Shown: positions 14,555-15,540 of the stretch, one piece after another | Position numbering within the stretch: position 1 is the stretch's first letter | Layout of the letters: every line of letters begins with the position of its first letter | Assembly: GCA_001871075.1 (NCBI GenBank) | Contig: MNUP01000030.1 | Coordinates: 1-15,540 of the forward strand | Source: Candidatus Desantisbacteria bacterium CG1_02_49_89 | GTDB taxonomy: Bacteria; Desantisbacteria; UBA1551 | Length of the DNA: 15,540 nucleotides | Reading direction: 5' to 3' | The notes under the pieces: model-generated | Databases searched by the model: none | Told to the model about the DNA's origin: nothing | The model's input: the letters and a program-made list of their open reading frames with translations, nothing else | Program-made: the position numbers and the translations under genes

Positions 14555-15076
14555 CTATTTCGGTTTTTTGGTGCCGAGGAATGTGAACTTCACGGCGTCA
14601 GCGATACCGTTGCCGTTCCCGCCTGAGTTCGTGCTGACATACGCCTTATCGCCTTTCTTGCATTTGAACACGCCCAGGGAATTCCATTTCCCGAAATCTT
14701 TTTTAAGGTCAATTACGAATACCTTGGTTTCCTTGTCATTCACAGCCACTATGAAGAGAGCATTGGTCGCATGGTCATTGTTGGGATCCCCGCAGTACCA
14801 GATAGAAACATCATAATAGCCTTCCTTCGGAAGGTTCGGCCTCCACCACGCTATGTCAGAACCCTTAGGGTTCACCATTGCCCACAGGGAGTCTGTGCCG
14901 AAGCCCTGCCCGCCCTGGCCCTCATCGGTCATCCACTGCCCTTTCGTCACAAATCCTTCTTTGCTGGAATTGTCTATGATAAACTCCGTCACTTCCTTTG
15001 CCTTCTCCGCCGCCATTACCGCGATGGAACCGGCAAACAAACAAACCAGCAAACCAACCAACAATACTTTTTTCAT
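14555..15076 (-). CDS. Secreted golvesin-like beta-sandwich protein (173 residues)
   Basis: Predicted exported glycan-associated or matrix protein. Residues 1-22 (MKKVLLVGLLVCLFAGSIAVMA) are a clear signal peptide with cleavage after VMA or MAA. The mature part resembles the golvesin C-terminal-like domain often found attached to polysaccharide lyases: FIIDNSSKEGFVTKGQW, then AWWRPNLPKEGYYDVSIWY, VFVIDL, GKWNSLGVFKCKKGD and a closing GNGNGIADAVKFTFLG. It consists of this domain alone, so it is more likely a binding or structural protein than an enzyme. It has a promoter of its own just upstream; GGGGGTGG about four bases before the ATG is only a weak ribosome binding site. It is next to the ligase-like gene, 246 bases upstream of that start. 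Family call is by recall of the motif pattern. Confidence 0.75.
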   Translation of the reverse strand: MKKVLLVGLLVCLFAGSIAVMAAEKAKEVTEFIIDNSSKEGFVTKGQWMTDEGQGGQGFGTDSLWAMVNPKGSDIAWWRPNLPKEGYYDVSIWYCGDPNNDHATNALFIVAVNDKETKVFVIDLKKDFGKWNSLGVFKCKKGDKAYVSTNSGGNGNGIADAVKFTFLGTKKPK

Positions 15077-15119
15077 TGAGCCACCCCCATTAATATATTT
15101 TGAATATTTCTTATAGTGT

Positions 15120-15147
15120 ATTATATATATATTTTAAATAATGTCAA
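15120..15147 (-). promoter_or_regulatory. Near-consensus sigma70 promoter of the golvesin-like gene
   Basis: Reading leftwards, TTGACA (15147-15142) is separated by 16 bases from TATAAT (15125-15120), both perfect hexamers. Transcription would start near 15112, leaving a leader of about 36 bases before the ATG at 15076. The -35 box touches the direct repeat at the edge of the decayed insertion sequence. Confidence 0.8.
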
Positions 15148-15188
15148 GGAAAAAACCACACTCTGTTCCGCAACATTCAAAAGCGGAC
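15147..15188 (+). repeat. 42-bp direct repeat, copy 1
   Basis: AGGAAAAAACCACACT followed by the left end of the decayed insertion sequence up to AAAAGCGGAC. It matches 15498-15540 with one gap and one mismatch. The first 16 bases lie outside the element; the rest is its terminus. Confidence 0.75.
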
Positions 15189-15216
15189 ATTTGGGAACCT
15201 TAAAACCGAACATTAA

Positions 15217-15349
15217 TTAAAGATGGAACTCTCCAATTTTCTGCTCATCCTTTAAAACAATAATCTTTCTGTTGGGGATAAGACCCACGGTTACTTCCTG
15301 TTCTGGAAATCGTCCTACTTTCCAGGTTCTGCCTTCGAGAGTACCCCCC
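15217..15349 (-). pseudogene. C-terminal remnant of a DDE-type transposase
   Basis: On the minus strand the frame reads TLEGRTWKVGRFPEQEVTVG then LIPNRKIIVLKDEQKIGEFHL and a TAA at 15219-15217, three bases inside the left terminus. The beta-rich pattern with a final KIGEFHL resembles the C-terminal barrel of retroviral-integrase-type bacterial transposases. About 43 codons survive; the rest has been lost and a palindromic repeat abuts the break. It is non-functional. The family is recalled from pattern, not confirmed. Confidence 0.5.
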
Positions 15350-15401
15350 CCCTCACCCTACCCCTCTCCCTCGAGGGGAGAGGATAAAGGAGAGGGTGAT
15401 T
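15344..15401. repeat. CCTCACCC/CTCTCCC palindromic repeat, intergenic copy
   Basis: CCTCTCCC (15363-15370) and GGGAGAGG (about 15376-15383) pair around a short CG-centred loop, with an outer CTCACCCT/AGGGTGA pair and trailing GATAAA. It starts in a run of nine C. It is related to the copy inside the coding region at 3231-3299. Confidence 0.65.
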
Positions 15402-15497
15402 ATTACCTGATTTTTAAACCAGCCAGCCTAAATAATTTTCCCCCGGCTATGTGACACTTTGATTGTTCCCAATGTGACCTTTTGATTATTTCCGCAC

Positions 15498-15540
15498 AGG
15501 AAAAAACCACACTTGTGTTCCGCAACATTCAAAAGCGGAC
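15498..15540 (+). repeat. 43-bp direct repeat, copy 2 (next element's left end, cut by the window edge)
   Basis: Repeats 15147-15188 with one gap and one mismatch, at a period of 351 bases. It includes a fresh TGTTCCGC terminus from 15516, so a second copy of the element, whole or partial, probably continues beyond the window. Confidence 0.7.

Larger units (their letters stand above)
15164..15498. mobile_element. Decayed insertion sequence with imperfect terminal inverted repeats
   Basis: The left end (15164-15214, TGTTCCGCAACATTCAAAAG...) aligns with the reverse complement of the right end (15498-15449, TGTGCGGAAATAATCAAAAG...), sharing TCAAAAG, CACATT/GACATT, GGGAAC and ACAT in order. Each end is built of two ~23-bp degenerate tandem units: 15177-15199 with 15200-15222, and 15449-15471 with 15472-15494. 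Such internally repeated termini recall IS21-like or related elements. Inside are the last codons of a transposase (15217-15349) and a palindromic repeat (15344-15401). The 16-bp AGGAAAAAACCACACT lies on both sides. Family assignment is uncertain. Confidence 0.65.

Noticed and set aside
15344-15352. Run of nine C as a phase-variable tract
   Set aside because: It lies in a repeat next to a dead transposase fragment, not in an intact coding region or promoter.

Overview
The window carries a secreted and envelope carbohydrate locus on the minus strand, from a bacterium I cannot name. Every gene I accept reads leftwards. GC is moderate (near half by eye). Large multidomain secreted glycosidases, an O-antigen-ligase-like protein fused to TPRs, a golvesin-type secreted protein and dense short palindromic repeats all fit an uncultivated Gram-negative lineage with a repeat-rich genome, such as Omnitrophota or Firestonebacteria-like groups. 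That placement is inference only; there is no rRNA or other marker gene.

Layout from left to right: (1) 1-233, the first 77 codons of a class I SAM-dependent methyltransferase running off the left edge. (2) 368-2956, a GH38-type alpha-mannosidase without a signal peptide. (3) 3123-7079, a 1318-residue secreted multidomain glycosidase-like protein. (4) 7239-7394, a 51-codon basic protein. (5) 7611-about 11678, a second multidomain protein paralogous to (3) in its N-terminal half but with a GH5-like catalytic barrel. (6) 11897-14308, a polytopic O-antigen ligase/polymerase family protein with C-terminal TPRs. (7) 14555-15076, a small secreted golvesin-like beta-sandwich protein with a near-consensus sigma70 promoter. 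(8) 15164-15498, a decayed insertion sequence that keeps both imperfect terminal repeats and the last ~43 codons of its transposase; a second copy of its left end starts at the right edge.

The genes plausibly cooperate in making and trimming a surface or exported polysaccharide: the ligase assembles or attaches glycan, the two secreted enzymes and the golvesin-like protein act on or bind glycan outside the cytoplasmic membrane, and the mannosidase acts on mannosides inside the cell. Gaps of 135-250 bp filled with repeats argue against one tight operon.

The most unusual signal is repeat-driven. A ~68-nt two-hairpin element occurs twice, in opposite orientations, each upstream of (or overlapping the 5' end of) one of the two paralogous giant genes, with base changes that keep the stems paired. 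In addition, several short palindromic repeats and microrepeats lie inside reading frames without breaking them: in the signal-peptide region, the inter-domain linkers and the C-terminal segments of the secreted proteins, and near the end of the mannosidase gene.
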